Notes: a model not told the origin generated them from the letters alone. DNA of 64,000 bases from Amycolatopsis pithecellobii (GCF_009707865.1 NZ_WMBA01000022.1:1-64000), one strand, 5' to 3'; positions 25,936 to 35,175 are shown, numbered from the stretch's first letter. Numbers and translations: made by a program.

Positions 25936-26511
25936 TCAGGACGAGGCGGCCGTCAGGGTTTGCAGCTCGGCGTCGGACCGCTGCAGGTCGTGCGCAGCGA
26001 GCAGCGCCGGCAACTGCTCGACGATGCGTGCGGAGGCGATCGGTGCGGTCACAGTTGGCTGCTGCGCAAGCCAAGCCAGCGCCACTATGGCCATCTCCAC
26101 ACACCGCGCCGTCGCGACCTGCTCCAACGCGTCGAGCACCTTCACACCACGTTCGGTGTCCGCGTAGCCGCCACCAAGGCCGGGCAGATGGCTTTGATGG
26201 TGGCGGCCGCAACGCCCATGTACTGCGGGTGGTCGCCGACCTTGGTTGCGACCGATCACATCCTCGCGGTTGCCGCGAGCGGCGAGCCAGTTACCGATGA
26301 TGGTCTCGGACTGGCCCGGCTCGTTGCCCTGTTCGGGAAAGTAGTTCATGTACGAGTCGGAGGTGTCGATGAAGTTGCCGCCTGCGGCGAGGTAGGCATC
26401 GAGCGCCTCAAACGACTGTGCTTTGTCGGCGGTCCAGCCGAACACGTTGCCACCCAGGCAGAGAGGGGAAACGAAGAGATTGGACGATCCGAGGGCGCGA
26501 AGGTGAGTCAC
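25936..26511 (-). pseudogene. aldo/keto reductase, internally deleted and frameshifted
   Basis: From GTG 26511 the N-terminal AKR sequence is intact (LRALGSSNLFVSPLCLGG, FIDTSDSYM, GQSETIIGNWLAARG). Near 26262 the frame is lost: another frame continues with VATKVGDHPQYMGVAAATIK for about 30 codons. The original frame then resumes with the C-terminal family sequence (VKVLDALEQVA, VALAWLAQQPTVTAPI). Roughly 130-150 central residues, including the usual catalytic-barrel middle, are absent (about 190 codons against about 320 in the family). It cannot make an active reductase. Confidence 0.8.
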
Positions 26512-26706
26512 GTAAGTTCGACGTGTACGCCAGCCCAGATGTTCCGCGCTGGTCCAGCGAAGGCCGGGTGTGCTCCGGAACACGTCCTGAAAGGTAATGG
26601 CGAGGTTGTGCGTGGGCGGAGTCAAGACCGTCGCGATCAGTGAAGGTGGTCGAGGAGATGAGTGAATGCCAGTCGTGGCCGCGTGAATGCGCGTATCCGG
26701 TCGCAC

Positions 26707-26925
26707 TGATCGCTGCCACTTTCGTGAAGATTCGTGATAGCCGGGGCGTGAACGGGCCGTACGGACCCGGCAGATCAGAAACGCGGCTGGCTGGTCGGTG
26801 GTCGGTCATGATGAACTGACGAGACAGAGCGTGGCTCTTTCGAGCCATTGCTTCGCGAGGTGGCGGGGAACGGCCTCCGCTGGCGAGACCACCGTCGGGT
26901 GATCACCGCGATCCTATGGCAGCTG
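26707..26925. other. intergenic, no feature recognised
   Basis: A 219-bp stretch between the AKR pseudogene and the SDR gene. It has no motif that I can support. Confidence 0.4.
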
Positions 26926-27666
26926 CTACGCGGAAAGGCCGCCGTCGATCGACAGAGCCGTGCCCGTGACGAATGCCGATTCCGGCGCGGCGAGCCAGAA
27001 CACCGCCTCCGCCACCTCCTCGGGAGTACCGATCCGCTCCATCGGCACGGAGGTGCTGATTTTCGCGGCGAGGCCGGGCGAGGACTCCAGCATCAGCGTC
27101 GCGATCGGACCGGGACACACCGCGTTCACCCGGAACCCTTCGGGCGCCAGGTCCAGTGCCGCCGCCTTCGTCAACCCGATCAGCCCGTGCTTGCTCGCGA
27201 CGTAGGCCGGCATCGTCGGCGAGGCCTTCAGGCCCATGCGGGACGCGATGTTGACGATCACCGGCGAGTGCGAGACCTTCAGCAGGTCGTAGCAGTACTT
27301 CATACAGTAGAACGGACCCGTCAGGTTGGTGTCGATGATCCGGCCCCAATCCGCATCGTCGATCAGGCTCACAGGTGCCGGCCGTTCCCCCATGATTCCG
27401 ACGCAGTTCACGAGGACGTCGGCACCACCCCATGCCTCCGCAACAGTGGACACCATGTTCCGGACCGATTCGACGCCCGTGGCATTCAACTCGCACGCAC
27501 CGACTTGATCCGGCTGCCCGAGCGATTCGGCCAGAGCCGCAGCGCGACTCGCGTCGACATCGCAGACCATGACCCGGGCCCCCGCCGCGACGAAGCGGGC
27601 GACCACGGCCGCCCCGATGCCGCCCGCTCCGCCGGTGACCACCACTCTCTGCCCAGTGCCACTCAT
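26926..27666 (-). CDS. short-chain dehydrogenase/reductase
   Basis: 246 residues from ATG 27666, which is preceded by GAAAGGGG; the longer open frame is arginine-rich and not family-like. It has Rossmann VVVTGGAGGIGAAVV, NCVG in place of NNAG, a catalytic Ser in VNIASRMG, YVASK, and the C-terminal FVTGTALSIDGGLSA. It is an NAD(P)-dependent oxidoreductase of unknown substrate. It sits alone between two decayed insertion sequences. Confidence 0.9.
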   Translation of the reverse strand: MSGTGQRVVVTGGAGGIGAAVVARFVAAGARVMVCDVDASRAAALAESLGQPDQVGACELNATGVESVRNMVSTVAEAWGGADVLVNCVGIMGERPAPVSLIDDADWGRIIDTNLTGPFYCMKYCYDLLKVSHSPVIVNIASRMGLKASPTMPAYVASKHGLIGLTKAAALDLAPEGFRVNAVCPGPIATLMLESSPGLAAKISTSVPMERIGTPEEVAEAVFWLAAPESAFVTGTALSIDGGLSA

Positions 27667-27929
27667 CGCCGACCCCTTTCTGGTATCTCCTACGGACGGA
27701 TCAGGAGCTTCACGTGCCACGTGGCGACCTCGACGACGGCGTCGCCGTGATCGCGGTGCGAAACATCGCCTGCGGGCCGGCGGCACCCGGAACGCGCGAG
27801 CTGTACCGCGACGCGATAGACATTTCGGTGCATCAGCGGCCCGCCGTCCGGCCAGCACAAGGGCGCGCGATGATGTCTGTCGCCACTCGTTGAATCGGGT
27901 CACACCTGTGCGAGAAAAGTTCTCTTGCA
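27667..27929. other. spacer upstream of SDR
   Basis: A 263-bp sequence between the SDR start and the transposase remnant. It presumably holds the SDR promoter; no specific motif is supported. Confidence 0.4.
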
Positions 27930-28315
27930 TGCACTCCCCCTGTCGAAATGGCGGTCGCGGTTCGGTTCCGACCGGCTGGAGGGATTACCGACGAGCCGTG
28001 CCCGGGCCGCGAGCGTCTCAGCACGGACGGCAGGTGAACGAAGTGATCGTCAAGTGCATGGCCTCGGTGACGGGGATGCCGCAGTCGGCGATCTCCCGGA
28101 TCTGGCGGGCATTCCGCCTCAGACCACACGCGGTCGAAACCCGGCCCTGTCAATGGATCCGCAGTTCGTGGACAAGGCCCGCGATACGGTGGGCCTCTAC
28201 CTGGCCCCACCGGCGAACGGGCTGGTGGCGGTGGACGAGAAGAGCCGGATGCCGGCGATCGACCGCACCGCACCAATCCTGCCGGTCATGCCCCGTTACC
28301 GGCGCGCATCACTGA
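27930..28315 (+). pseudogene. second IS630-family transposase remnant (N-terminal/middle part)
   Basis: Read across three frames, the sequence gives LSKWRSRFGSDRLEGL, then DEPCPGRERLST, then VNEVIVKCMAS with MPQSAISRIWRAFRLRPHAVET, and then PQFVDKARDTVGLYLAPP with LVAVDEKSRMPAIDRTAPILP. This is the helix-turn-helix linker and the first catalytic Asp region of a different IS630 subgroup from the remnant at 25.4 kb. At least three frame changes are present and the C-terminus is missing. Confidence 0.8.
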
Positions 28316-28350
28316 CCACCAGCCCGTTCAGGGCCGTAGCGAATCGCCGT

Positions 28351-28713
28351 CTACTTGAATCGGCGCATCTCCACGTACATCCCGCGGGACACGTTGCGCA
28401 CGAACGGGAAGTTGCGGAGCGAGCGCTCGGAGACGGCTGCCGGTTCGCTCAGTGCCGACCACTCCTTGCCGGCGGGGATATTGATGTCCGACAGGTCGTA
28501 GACCTGGAGGTACTTCGGCAGCGTGACGATGTCCATGCCGGGCGGGGTCGCGAAGCCGCCCTCCGTCCGGACGAAGCGCCGCACCCCGGTGACGCCGTCG
28601 ATCGCGGCGCGCTCCGGCACGTGCTCCTCGTCGTACCAGCTGTTCAGCTCCTCGTCGTGCTCCCGATCGAAGTCCACGGCAACGATCATCATTCCTGGCG
28701 TGATGTCTGACAT
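28351..28713 (-). CDS. small EthD/dimeric alpha-beta-barrel-like protein
   Basis: 120 residues from ATG 28713 (GAGGAGA upstream); the longer frame is antisense to the neighbouring SDR. The sequence (MMIVAVDFDREHDEELNSWYDEEHVPER, VRRFVRTEG, YLQVYDLSD) looks like a ferredoxin-fold dimeric barrel protein of the EthD type, often an accessory to oxygenases or a small lyase/isomerase. It is the last gene of the large minus-strand block, 35 bp after the SDR. The function is unknown. Confidence 0.72.
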   Translation of the reverse strand: MSDITPGMMIVAVDFDREHDEELNSWYDEEHVPERAAIDGVTGVRRFVRTEGGFATPPGMDIVTLPKYLQVYDLSDINIPAGKEWSALSEPAAVSERSLRNFPFVRNVSRGMYVEMRRFK

Positions 28714-28748
28714 CTCGTTCTCCTCGGGTTGAGCTCGGTCTAGCGCTT

Positions 28749-29591
28749 TCAGACTGTGCTCAGGCCGCCGTTGACCATGACGGTCTCCCCGACCACGTAG
28801 CCCGCCATCTCGCTGGCGAGGAAGAGAGCCACCCTGGCGACCTCTTCCGGCCTCCCTCGCCGTAAGGCTGGAATCCGGACTTCGAGCGTTCCGGTCATTG
28901 CCGGCGGTGTACGTGCCAGCATCGGGGTGTCGATCTCCCCGGGAGCGATCGAGTTCACTCGGATGCCCCGGCCGGCAACCTCGGCCGCGACCGCGCGGCA
29001 CAAGGCATGCACGCCACCCTTGGATGCCGAATAGTGAGGGTAGGCGCTCACGCCCGTAACGCCCGCCTGCGAACCGATGACGACGATCGACCCACGGCCT
29101 TGCGGGAGCATGTGTTGCAACGATGATCGTACGACGTAGAACGCGCCACTGAGATTGATGTCGATCATGCGCTGCCACTGTTCGTCGCTCAGCTGAGCCG
29201 TGATATCGGCACGCTCACCGCGTTCCTGCTGAGCTGCGATCAATGTCTTCGTGTCCGGGTCGTCCACTCCTGCGCAGTGCACGACCACGTCCACGCTGTC
29301 CCTCAAACGGCAGATCTCCTTGAAGAGCCGGAACACCTGTTGTGAGTTCGCGACATCCACACAGTGAGAGGTGGACTCGCCCGGAAGTTCCGCGGAGATT
29401 CTTGCCGCCGCTTCCGCATCGATGTCCGCAACGGCGACACAAGCGCCCGCCGACGCGAATTCGCCCGCGACGGCTGCGCCGATCCCGGACCCTCCACCCG
29501 TGACAAGTACGGTCCTCCCGTCGAACTCACCGGTGTATCGGAACGACATCGAGATGCTCGGCCCCCGGAGGGGCCCGGCACTGCCGGTCAT
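28749..29591 (-). CDS. short-chain dehydrogenase/reductase
   Basis: 280 residues. It has Rossmann VLVTGGGSGIGAAVAGEF, Ser in VVIGSQAG, YSASK, and the C-terminal VVGETVMVNGGLS. The ATG at 29591 overlaps the FAH-family stop (ATGA, 29588-29591). A second in-frame Met (MSFRYTGEFDG) 14 residues in gives a more usual N-terminus. It would oxidise or reduce a hydroxy intermediate of the pathway encoded by this operon. Confidence 0.9.
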   Translation of the reverse strand: MTGSAGPLRGPSISMSFRYTGEFDGRTVLVTGGGSGIGAAVAGEFASAGACVAVADIDAEAAARISAELPGESTSHCVDVANSQQVFRLFKEICRLRDSVDVVVHCAGVDDPDTKTLIAAQQERGERADITAQLSDEQWQRMIDINLSGAFYVVRSSLQHMLPQGRGSIVVIGSQAGVTGVSAYPHYSASKGGVHALCRAVAAEVAGRGIRVNSIAPGEIDTPMLARTPPAMTGTLEVRIPALRRGRPEEVARVALFLASEMAGYVVGETVMVNGGLSTV

Positions 29592-30418
29592 GGCTTCCGG
29601 CTCACGATCGGGTTCCTGACCTCACCAATGCCCTCCACCTCGACGACGACCTCGTCACCGTCCTGCATGAGCCACTGAGGTGTGCGCGCGATACCCACGC
29701 CGGACGGTGTCCCGGTGGCGATGACATCACCGGGAAGCAGGGTGATCGTGTCGCTGATGTAGCTGATGATCTCCGAAATCTTGTGCACGAGGTCCTTGGT
29801 GTTCGCGTCCTGGACGATCTCGCCGTTGACGCGAGTGGTGACGCGCAGCGAGTTGACGTCGGGCAGTTCGTCGCGCGTGACGAGTACCGGCCCGATGGGC
29901 CCGCTGCCGTCCGCGTTCTTCCCGACGGTCCACTGCGGAGTTTCCATTTGTTTCCGCCGTGCGGTGACGTCGTTGAACGCGGTGTAGCCGAGGATGATTT
30001 CCTCTGCGTCGGCCTCGGCCACGTTCCACCCGCTGCTGCCGATGACGACTGCGAGCTCGACCTCCCAGTCGAGACCGTCCTCGTTCGGCGGAATTGAGAT
30101 CGGCGTGCCGTCGACGACCAGCGACTGGGCCCAGCGGCCGAAGACGGTCGGATATGCGGGTCGTTCGAAGTCGACGAGCGTCTTGGCTTCCTCCGCGTGG
30201 CTGTGGTAGTTCACGCCGACGCAGAAGACCCTTGCCGCCTCTGGCACCGGCGGAATCTGCGTGACGTCCTCGATATCGAATGCCTCGCCGGCCGGGCGGC
30301 CCCGATTCTCGGGGGCAGCCGAGTAGAACCCGGCCATCGTGCCGAGGGGAGTCACCTGGTTTCCCTGGACGGCGCCGATGTGTCGCTCGCCGTCCACTAC
30401 ATAACCGATAAGCCTCAT
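29588..30418 (-). CDS. fumarylacetoacetate hydrolase (FAH) family protein
   Basis: 276 residues from ATG 30418 (AAGGA upstream); the open frame extends 35 residues further and overlaps the monooxygenase, but without family similarity. It has GVNYHSHAEEA, the metal-binding DWEVELAVVIG, GYTAFNDVTAR, GPVLVTRDE and the C-terminal GDVIATGTPSGVG. FAH-family enzymes hydrolyse C-C bonds of ring-cleavage diketones, hydrate 2-oxopent-4-enoates or decarboxylate. Here it is placed to process the product of the extradiol dioxygenase at 32.2 kb. Confidence 0.9.
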   Translation of the reverse strand: MRLIGYVVDGERHIGAVQGNQVTPLGTMAGFYSAAPENRGRPAGEAFDIEDVTQIPPVPEAARVFCVGVNYHSHAEEAKTLVDFERPAYPTVFGRWAQSLVVDGTPISIPPNEDGLDWEVELAVVIGSSGWNVAEADAEEIILGYTAFNDVTARRKQMETPQWTVGKNADGSGPIGPVLVTRDELPDVNSLRVTTRVNGEIVQDANTKDLVHKISEIISYISDTITLLPGDVIATGTPSGVGIARTPQWLMQDGDEVVVEVEGIGEVRNPIVSRKP

Positions 30419-30506
30419 AAGGCAGTCCTTCTTTCCCAGTCGTGGTCCGCGATTGCTGGTGCTGGAGTGGCTCTGCAGAACGGAGCCGTGAACCTTCGGT
30501 TCGTCG

Positions 30507-32159
30507 TTATCGGGCTGCCTCATGGCCGGTCACGCAGTCCCATACGCCGGTCACATCGGCGGTTCCGGACCCACGCCAGGCGACGTGGCCGTCGGGCCGG
30601 ACAAGGACCGTGGTGGCGCGGTAGAGCTCGTCGAGCCCGGGCTCGACGAGCCCGAGCACCGTGAGCGGGATGCTCCTCTCGATCGCCTCGCGCTCCAGCT
30701 GCGCCGCCGTCTCCCCACCCTCGAGACACAGCAACGTGAATCCTGGGCCGAACTCGTCGAAGAGAGCCGCCCCCGTCGAAAGCCACCAGTGGGGGGCCCG
30801 TGCCCCCGGCCTTGCGGTAGGCACGTAGACATCGGGCCGATCGGGCGGAGCCGGCGTGCCGTCGTCCACGACGATGGGGGATCCGGCGTAGGAGGCGCCC
30901 AGCTGGATTCCCAGCGAGGCGAATTCGTCCTTGAACCCCTTCAGGAGCTCGGCGAGCTCGGCTACCGCCGTTGGGTCCTCGGTATCCGCGTCGTCGGTCA
31001 CGGCGCCGAGTGGAATGTCCCGCAGGCTCTTCGAGAGTGCCAGAGCCGCGTTCGTGTTCCGGATGGCGATCGGCCTGCGCTCGAGTTCGTAGCTGGCCAT
31101 CAGCGTCGAGCCGCCCCACCCCTGCACCGCTCCCGCCAACTTCCAGGCGAGATTGACCGCGTCGTCGACCCCGGTGTTCATCCCGAAGCCACCGGTGGGG
31201 GTGAACAGATGCGCGGAGTCTCCGCAGAGGAAAACCCGACCGGCCCCGTAGGAGTCGGCGACGAGCGCCCGCCCCGCCACCCAGTCCTCGGTCCCCAACA
31301 CCTCGGTCTCGAGGTCCGCGCCTGCACCCTTGGCCACTCGCTTGCGAATGGCCTCCTCATCAAGATCGTCCTCCTGGACGGCATGGAAGATGAACTCGTC
31401 CTCGCCGTCCAGACTGACGAAGTCGAAGATCCCCTCTGGCCGGATCACCCAGTACTGCCAGCAACGTCTGTCCTTGAGCAGGCGAGACAGACCCCGGACG
31501 CGGATGTAGGTCGAGTGCTGCAGCCCGTTCATGAATCCCTGCTCGCGGCCGTCCTCCCCGACGTACTTGGCACCGAGCCGCCGGCGCACCATGCTGCGTG
31601 GCCCGTCGCACCCGATGAGGTAGTCAACCGTGACGGTCTCGTGTCCGGTTGGCCTCTCGAGTTTCAGCTCGACGTGCTCGTCCCGCTCCGCGAAGTCGAT
31701 GCACTCCGTGCTCATCAGGCAAGTGATCCGTGGCGCTTGGAGCACCTCGGAGAGCAGGATGGCTTCCACGTACATCTGGTTGCTCCGATGAACGGGCTCC
31801 GGAGTCGGATCGCCCCTCTGCTTGCGGGCGACTTTCGCGAGCACCTCGCGGCACGAGTGCATCTCGAGTCGCTGGATCTCCCGGCCGGCGAGGCTCGTGA
31901 AATAGGCGACGTCGGTCGGATGATCCAGCGGCAAGCCGGTAGCACGAACTCGGCCGGCGAGGCCGAGACTCCGATAGTGCTCCATGGTCCGGGCGTTATG
32001 GGTGTTGCCCTTCGGGTGCATGCGCGCCGAACCTGATCGTTCTATGACGACGCTGTCGACGCCCAACTGCTGCAACTTGAGTGCCAACATCATGCCCACC
32101 GGCCCAGCACCGATGATTCCGACCGGGAAGTGGGAATTGTTGTCCGAGGTCTCGCTCAT
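30507..32159 (-). CDS. FAD-dependent aromatic hydroxylase (MhpA / phenol hydroxylase type)
   Basis: 550 residues: GIIGAGPVGMMLALKLQ (14-30), DG motif GCDGPRSMVRRRLG, and FAD motif CGDSAHLFTPTGGFGMN. A C-terminal thioredoxin-like domain (FTLLCLEGGET, VLVRPDGHVAWRG) is typical of the phenol-hydroxylase/MhpA subfamily. It would ortho-hydroxylate a phenol to a catechol using NAD(P)H. The adjacent VOC-type extradiol dioxygenase and FAH-family hydrolase complete a meta-cleavage route. Confidence 0.92.
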   Translation of the reverse strand: MSETSDNNSHFPVGIIGAGPVGMMLALKLQQLGVDSVVIERSGSARMHPKGNTHNARTMEHYRSLGLAGRVRATGLPLDHPTDVAYFTSLAGREIQRLEMHSCREVLAKVARKQRGDPTPEPVHRSNQMYVEAILLSEVLQAPRITCLMSTECIDFAERDEHVELKLERPTGHETVTVDYLIGCDGPRSMVRRRLGAKYVGEDGREQGFMNGLQHSTYIRVRGLSRLLKDRRCWQYWVIRPEGIFDFVSLDGEDEFIFHAVQEDDLDEEAIRKRVAKGAGADLETEVLGTEDWVAGRALVADSYGAGRVFLCGDSAHLFTPTGGFGMNTGVDDAVNLAWKLAGAVQGWGGSTLMASYELERRPIAIRNTNAALALSKSLRDIPLGAVTDDADTEDPTAVAELAELLKGFKDEFASLGIQLGASYAGSPIVVDDGTPAPPDRPDVYVPTARPGARAPHWWLSTGAALFDEFGPGFTLLCLEGGETAAQLEREAIERSIPLTVLGLVEPGLDELYRATTVLVRPDGHVAWRGSGTADVTGVWDCVTGHEAAR

Positions 32160-32233
32160 CCCGTCCTACCTGAGTGGCTGGTCTGCGTTCTTGGCCCGGG
32201 GGCCCGGTGCGTTGTACTGAGGCCGGAGACGCC

Positions 32234-32782
32234 CTAGTGCGTCTGCCCGACCTCCTGCTCGGCGAGCATCGCCTCGTCGATGTAGCCGGTCTGGCCGAAC
32301 TTCGCGACGCGCTCCCGCACCTCCGCGAGGAGGGTCTCCTCAGGCAGGGTGAGGTCGATGCCGTACAGAAACGGCTGACGGGCCTCGAGCCCGGTCTGCC
32401 AGTACACCTCGAGCCGGTTGCCTTCGGGATCCCGGAAGTACACGCCGATGGCGTTACCGTGCGACACGACCATGTCGATCGGTGCCTGCGCGTCCACGAT
32501 TCGGCCGTAAAGGGCTTTCAGCCCGGCCAGGGAACCGCACCGCCAGGCGATTTGCTGGACGAGGTGGACGTCTCGCTCGACATCGCGTCCCGAAGCCAGC
32601 AGCAGCTCGTGATGCTCGGCGTCCGGGCGCGAGCTCATGAACACGATTCCGTTCTCGGGCGCCTCGTCCGTGATCTGCAGGCCGAGCACATCCCGGTAGA
32701 ACGCGACCTGGTTGTCCAGATCATTCGTAAAAAGACCTGTGTGGCCGAGCTCTACGATCTCCTCTTTGCTACGTCCGCCCAT
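32234..32782 (-). CDS. VOC-family single-domain extradiol (catechol 2,3-) dioxygenase-like protein
   Basis: 182 residues with one VOC module (about 10-130) plus a C-terminal tail. Candidate metal ligands are H14 (ELGHTGL), H57/H58 (EHHELLL) and E125 (NRLEVYW). Many extradiol dioxygenases have two VOC modules of about 300 residues; the single-domain kind is less common and works as a dimer. It lies 74 bp upstream of the hydroxylase that would make its catechol. A glyoxalase or epimerase role is the alternative. Confidence 0.82.
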   Translation of the reverse strand: MGGRSKEEIVELGHTGLFTNDLDNQVAFYRDVLGLQITDEAPENGIVFMSSRPDAEHHELLLASGRDVERDVHLVQQIAWRCGSLAGLKALYGRIVDAQAPIDMVVSHGNAIGVYFRDPEGNRLEVYWQTGLEARQPFLYGIDLTLPEETLLAEVRERVAKFGQTGYIDEAMLAEQEVGQTH

Positions 32783-32807
32783 CTGATTCTCCCATCAGAA
32801 TTATTGG

Positions 32808-33800
32808 CTAGCTGAACTTCGTGCTCCGCTCCGAGCCCGTGGTCGAGGCAGGCTCGGTTCGCTGACCCTCGCGAAGCCAGCCCCAGTGCTCGAGCCACTG
32901 CCTCGCGGTCTTGGCGTGGGCGAGGTCGACGTGCTGGCCGCCCACGACGAGCGCGGCGTCACCGCGGACGACCGCGGCGTCGAACTGAGCCACGACCTCC
33001 TCGTAGAACGCGAACTCGGTGGCCGAGGGCGTGAAGACCTCATTGGCGATGTGGACGTGACTGGGGTGGATCACCATCGCTCCCCGGTAGCCGAGCTGCC
33101 GGTTCGAGCCGAGGAAATCGCGTAGCCCGACAACATCGCGGACGTCCTGCCACAGCCCGCAGACCGGGTGGTCCAGACCGGCGGTCCGACAGGCCAGGAG
33201 GATCTTGCTTCGCGCGTACAGAGTCTCGAGGCCCTCGGCCGTGAAGATGTAGCCCAGCGCCCGTGCGATGTCACCGTGCGGACCGGTGCCGCCGAGCATG
33301 CTCACCACACGTGGACTCGCCGTCGCCAGCTCGGCCGCTCCGGCGATCGCCTTCGCCGTCTCGAGCGTGAGCAGGAACTTGGTCCGCCCCTGCTCCACCC
33401 CGCCCAAGGCCTCGAGCGAGGTCACCACGCCGTCGAAGTAGTGGATCTCCGCCGATGTCTCGACCTTTGGCAGGACTAAGCCGTCGATCCCACTGCAGAC
33501 GACCTCGGCGAGATCGTGCCAGACCAGACCTGAATCCCACGAGTTCGGCCGAACCCAGACGCCGTAAGGCCGACCACCGGCCGCCAGCCTCCGAGAGGTG
33601 CGCGACACCGTCTGCCGAGCTTCCGCTTTGAGATCGGCTGGGACTGCGTCCTCCAGATCGAGGATCAGCGCGTCCGCGCCTGCCGCTACGCCTTTGTCCG
33701 CCCAGGACTCCTTGTGACCGGGCACGAACAGCATCGACCGGTACGGTTTCATCCCGTGCGAGGCAGCGCCGCTCTGATGTGCGTTGGCGACAGTGGTCAT
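32808..33800 (-). CDS. HpcH/HpaI or CitE-like CoA lyase/aldolase
   Basis: 330 residues of the citrate-lyase beta family: SMLFVPGHKESW, LILDLEDAVP (substrate/Mg site), WVRPNSWDSG, LVLPKVE and LLTLETAKAI. These enzymes cleave or form C-C bonds next to a CoA thioester (malyl-CoA lyase, citramalyl-CoA lyase, beta-methylmalyl-CoA lyase). The ATG overlaps the crotonase stop (ATGA, 33797-33800). A central lyase step for a hydroxyacyl-CoA intermediate is inferred. Confidence 0.9.
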   Translation of the reverse strand: MTTVANAHQSGAASHGMKPYRSMLFVPGHKESWADKGVAAGADALILDLEDAVPADLKAEARQTVSRTSRRLAAGGRPYGVWVRPNSWDSGLVWHDLAEVVCSGIDGLVLPKVETSAEIHYFDGVVTSLEALGGVEQGRTKFLLTLETAKAIAGAAELATASPRVVSMLGGTGPHGDIARALGYIFTAEGLETLYARSKILLACRTAGLDHPVCGLWQDVRDVVGLRDFLGSNRQLGYRGAMVIHPSHVHIANEVFTPSATEFAFYEEVVAQFDAAVVRGDAALVVGGQHVDLAHAKTARQWLEHWGWLREGQRTEPASTTGSERSTKFS

Positions 33801-34627
33801 TCGCGGTCACCGCCGGGCCAGTACTCCATGGCCCCCACGCCTTCGGCCATGACTCCTACATCGATTGCGTCGCTCATCGATCGCCTTAGTTCTCGGGTGA
33901 GCACCATTCTCGTCGAGCGCAATGCCACATCCGGCTTGGCCACGAGCTCCCGCGCGATCTGATGGGCCCGTGGGAGGAGGTCGGGCTTGTCCAGGACCTC
34001 GTTCACCACGCCCATCCTCAGTGCCTCCTCAGCCGAGTACTGCTTGCCGGTGAGAGCCATGTAGCGAGCCCGGTTGAGCCCGAAGACGGTTGACAGGACG
34101 GTGTGGATGCCGTCACCCGGAACGATCCCCCGGGTGAAATGGACGCGATCGGCGAAGAAGGCCGTGTCGGCCGCGATGACAATATCGCACAACAACGCCT
34201 GCTCACAATGAATCGTGGCAGGTCCGTTGACCGCGGCAATCATCGGAACCTCAATGTCCAAATGCCCCAGCACCAGGCGGCGCGCGATACCGTGAATGGT
34301 CTTCCAGCGGCGTGGCGTGAAACGATTTTCACCTTCCGCCACGACTCCTCCGAGATGAATGAAAGTGTCGCCCGTCCCGGTAACGATGACGACGCGATTA
34401 TCTTCATCGCGCGCGACACGCTCCCACAGCGAGACCAATTCGGCCTGAAACTCGAGGTTCCACCGCACGTCCCCGTTGCCGGTATGCAACCGAACCTCGA
34501 GCACGCCGGCTTGACGGCTCAAGTACACGAAGTTGAAGTCGTCGGCGTACTCCGGCCGCTCGACGCAAGAAGACATCATATCGCGTTTCTTCTCATGAAC
34601 GTGCTGGCGCACTGAATCACCTGACAT
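33797..34627 (-). CDS. enoyl-CoA hydratase/isomerase family protein
   Basis: About 276 residues from ATG 34627, which overlaps the preceding VOC gene by 11 bp; the frame is open 8 codons further. It has the crotonase oxyanion-hole segments (TFIHLGG, NGPATIHCEQALLCDIVIA) and the later VHFTRGIVPGDGIH. The first glutamate of hydratases is not obvious, so an isomerase or C-C hydrolase activity is possible. It is adjacent to the CitE-like lyase. Confidence 0.87.
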   Translation of the reverse strand: MSGDSVRQHVHEKKRDMMSSCVERPEYADDFNFVYLSRQAGVLEVRLHTGNGDVRWNLEFQAELVSLWERVARDEDNRVVIVTGTGDTFIHLGGVVAEGENRFTPRRWKTIHGIARRLVLGHLDIEVPMIAAVNGPATIHCEQALLCDIVIAADTAFFADRVHFTRGIVPGDGIHTVLSTVFGLNRARYMALTGKQYSAEEALRMGVVNEVLDKPDLLPRAHQIARELVAKPDVALRSTRMVLTRELRRSMSDAIDVGVMAEGVGAMEYWPGGDRE

Positions 34628-35126
34628 TGCCCGCTCCCGGTTTCGCCACATCCGGAGCCAGACCCGAATCCACCCATTTCATCAGGTCCTGATAAACGGC
34701 GTAAGAGACGGTCTCGATCCACAAGCCACCGACGGGACTGCGGAAATAGTAAGCGATCGGAGCGCCGTCGTCGGGGCCGTGCAGCTCAAAGGCCGGGACA
34801 TAGTCCTTTGCTTCCAGGTGGCGGCACGCGTCCTCGAGGTCCGGTACCGCAAAACCGAGATGATGGACGGGATGCTCCGCAGTGCGCCACATCTCGCCGT
34901 CGATGTGTTCGAGTAGCTCAACCCGGTGCGGACCATTCGTTGAGAAGGTCAGCCGTGTCGTCCGTTGGCCAACCGACGTCGGGTTCCGCATCTGTCCGGT
35001 CGTAGTGATGGGATCGGCCCACGCAAAGCCGAAACCCGCGGCCATCGTCTTCATCGCTGCGTCCAGATCGGGCACGATCATCCCGGTGTGGAAAAGCATG
35101 AACTGCTCGAGGTGTGGCTCCGTCAT
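34617..35126 (-). CDS. VOC-family (glyoxalase / epimerase-like) protein
   Basis: About 169 residues from ATG 35126, which has GAGGGG upstream; a frame-open ATG at 35183 overlaps the permease stop by 8 bp and adds 19 residues. It has one VOC fold: LFHTGMIVPDLDAAM near the start, HHLGFAVPDLEDA and WIETVS, giving His/His/Glu metal ligands. It resembles the methylmalonyl-CoA epimerase/glyoxalase group rather than ring dioxygenases. It is encoded directly after the importer genes. Confidence 0.78.
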   Translation of the reverse strand: MTEPHLEQFMLFHTGMIVPDLDAAMKTMAAGFGFAWADPITTTGQMRNPTSVGQRTTRLTFSTNGPHRVELLEHIDGEMWRTAEHPVHHLGFAVPDLEDACRHLEAKDYVPAFELHGPDDGAPIAYYFRSPVGGLWIETVSYAVYQDLMKWVDSGLAPDVAKPGAGNVR

Positions 35127-35175
35127 GCGAGCAGCCCCCTCTCGACGCCGTACCCCGACGTCCGCGCCCCGCGAT

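Noticed and set aside
28714-29178. Long N-terminal extension of the EthD-like protein
   Set aside because: These codons are antisense-like to the SDR in another frame. ATG 28713 has a good ribosome site.
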